A DNA stretch of 5,594 nucleotides, taken from assembly GCA_017517985.1 (NCBI GenBank), contig JAFWWX010000283.1:1-5594 (forward strand). The letters run 5' to 3'. Positions 5,127-5,594 of this stretch are shown piece after piece; within the stretch, counting starts at the first letter, position 1; every line of letters starts with the position of its first letter. The DNA is from Clostridia bacterium. GTDB lineage: Bacteria > Bacillota_A > Clostridia > Oscillospirales > CAG-382. The notes below the pieces were generated by a model, which was given only the letters and a program-made list of their open reading frames with translations, did no database searches and was not told where the DNA came from. Position numbers and translations under genes: made by a program.

Positions 5127-5594
5127 TCAGAGAGTTTCATTTATTATATCCTTTGCAAGCGCTTTATTTGAATACCGATTGTCGTATGTTACTTCTTTTA
5201 TTATTCGGATATAATCGGGAATTGCAAATTCTTCATTCTCCTCTGAAAGCTCCACCTCAAGCACCGCCCTATCCTTCCAGAAAGGGTATATATCTATTTC
5301 CATTATGTGATTTTCAAAGGGGATTTTATATCTTGTTTTTTTAACTACATTACGGCTTTTATCAGCACACAGAAGAAGCTCTCTGTAGGTTTCCTCGGAA
5401 ATAACCCTTTCGTCTTCAAGGTGAGCCATATCCGAAATTCTTTTTTTGATGTTTCTTATATATTCGGTTTTTCCGCAGCATTCAGATTTTCTCACCCTCA
5501 TACTGCCGTCATCACACAGAAGATAGGTCTGCTCAAATTCAAAAATTCTGCAACCGGGGGACTTTTTGAGAAGCTCTCTATCCGGATAGCCTAT
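5127..5594 (-). CDS. CYTH-domain protein (triphosphate tunnel enzyme), 5' end beyond window
   Basis: The reading frame is open to the right edge, giving 155 visible residues before TGA at 5127. An internal ATG at 5501 would start a 124-residue protein, but the upstream codons continue the fold: IGYPD at the edge, then FEFEQTYLL and GSMRVRKS. These match the first strands of CYTH proteins, so the true start lies a few codons outside, where the hallmark ExExK motif should be. Later family features are KKTRYKIPF, the acidic strand HIMEIDIYPF, AVLEVELSEENEEF and the ending EVTYDNRYSNKALA, typical of the short bacterial branch. The barrel binds metal and triphosphate; known activities include inorganic triphosphatase, thiamine triphosphatase and adenylate cyclase. 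The substrate cannot be told here. It is the first visible gene of the operon, 19 bp before the CHR pair. Confidence 0.88.
   Translation of the reverse strand: MGYPDRELLKKSPGCRIFEFEQTYLLCDDGSMRVRKSECCGKTEYIRNIKKRISDMAHLEDERVISEETYRELLLCADKSRNVVKKTRYKIPFENHIMEIDIYPFWKDRAVLEVELSEENEEFAIPDYIRIIKEVTYDNRYSNKALAKDIINETL

Overview
The window reads as a piece of a low-to-moderate GC Firmicutes genome, most likely a gut clostridium of the Ruminococcaceae/Oscillospiraceae type. This is inferred from the strong GGAGG-type ribosome sites, the TTG start, the gene families and the style of the intergenic repeats; no rRNA or marker gene is present to prove it. All supported genes lie on the minus strand, so the biological order runs from the right end of the window to the left.

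Right half (about 5594 down to 2651): a compact, host-like operon. It starts with a CYTH-domain protein cut off by the window end, followed by two short chromate-transporter-family (CHR) membrane proteins 2 bp apart, then a 408-residue member of the cofactor-independent phosphoglycerate mutase (ApgM) family that could instead be a homoserine kinase. Gaps are 19, 2 and 31 bp. A strong rho-independent terminator closes the unit at 2534-2574.

Middle (about 2650 down to 1740): more than 900 bases with no convincing gene. The right part is a mosaic of repeats: a perfect 95-bp direct repeat in two copies 259 bp apart, a 23-bp hairpin present four times (three of them in a 34-bp-period tandem array), a 7-bp microsatellite and a perfect AT-rich hairpin. 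The left part (1753-1926) is a dense control region. It holds three exact GAAC-N4-GTTC palindromes and one 7/8 match, which fit the Gram-positive LexA (SOS) box core. They surround an ideal minus-strand sigma-A promoter (TTGACA, 17 bp, extended TGG-TATAAT).

Left part (1718 down to 1): a phage DNA-packaging module transcribed from that promoter. It encodes a small acidic protein with a likely zinc knuckle, then a P22-gp3-like small terminase subunit that starts at TTG, then a large terminase subunit with clear Walker A, Walker B and first nuclease aspartate, which runs off the left end.

The most interesting point is the combination. A packaging module sits directly behind what looks like an SOS-controlled promoter, next to a core metabolic operon, with no integrase, repressor or replication genes in between. 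That arrangement fits a prophage whose late operon answers directly to DNA damage, or a domesticated PBSX-like, gene-transfer-agent-like or satellite element. The window alone cannot choose between these, because everything downstream of the large terminase is missing.
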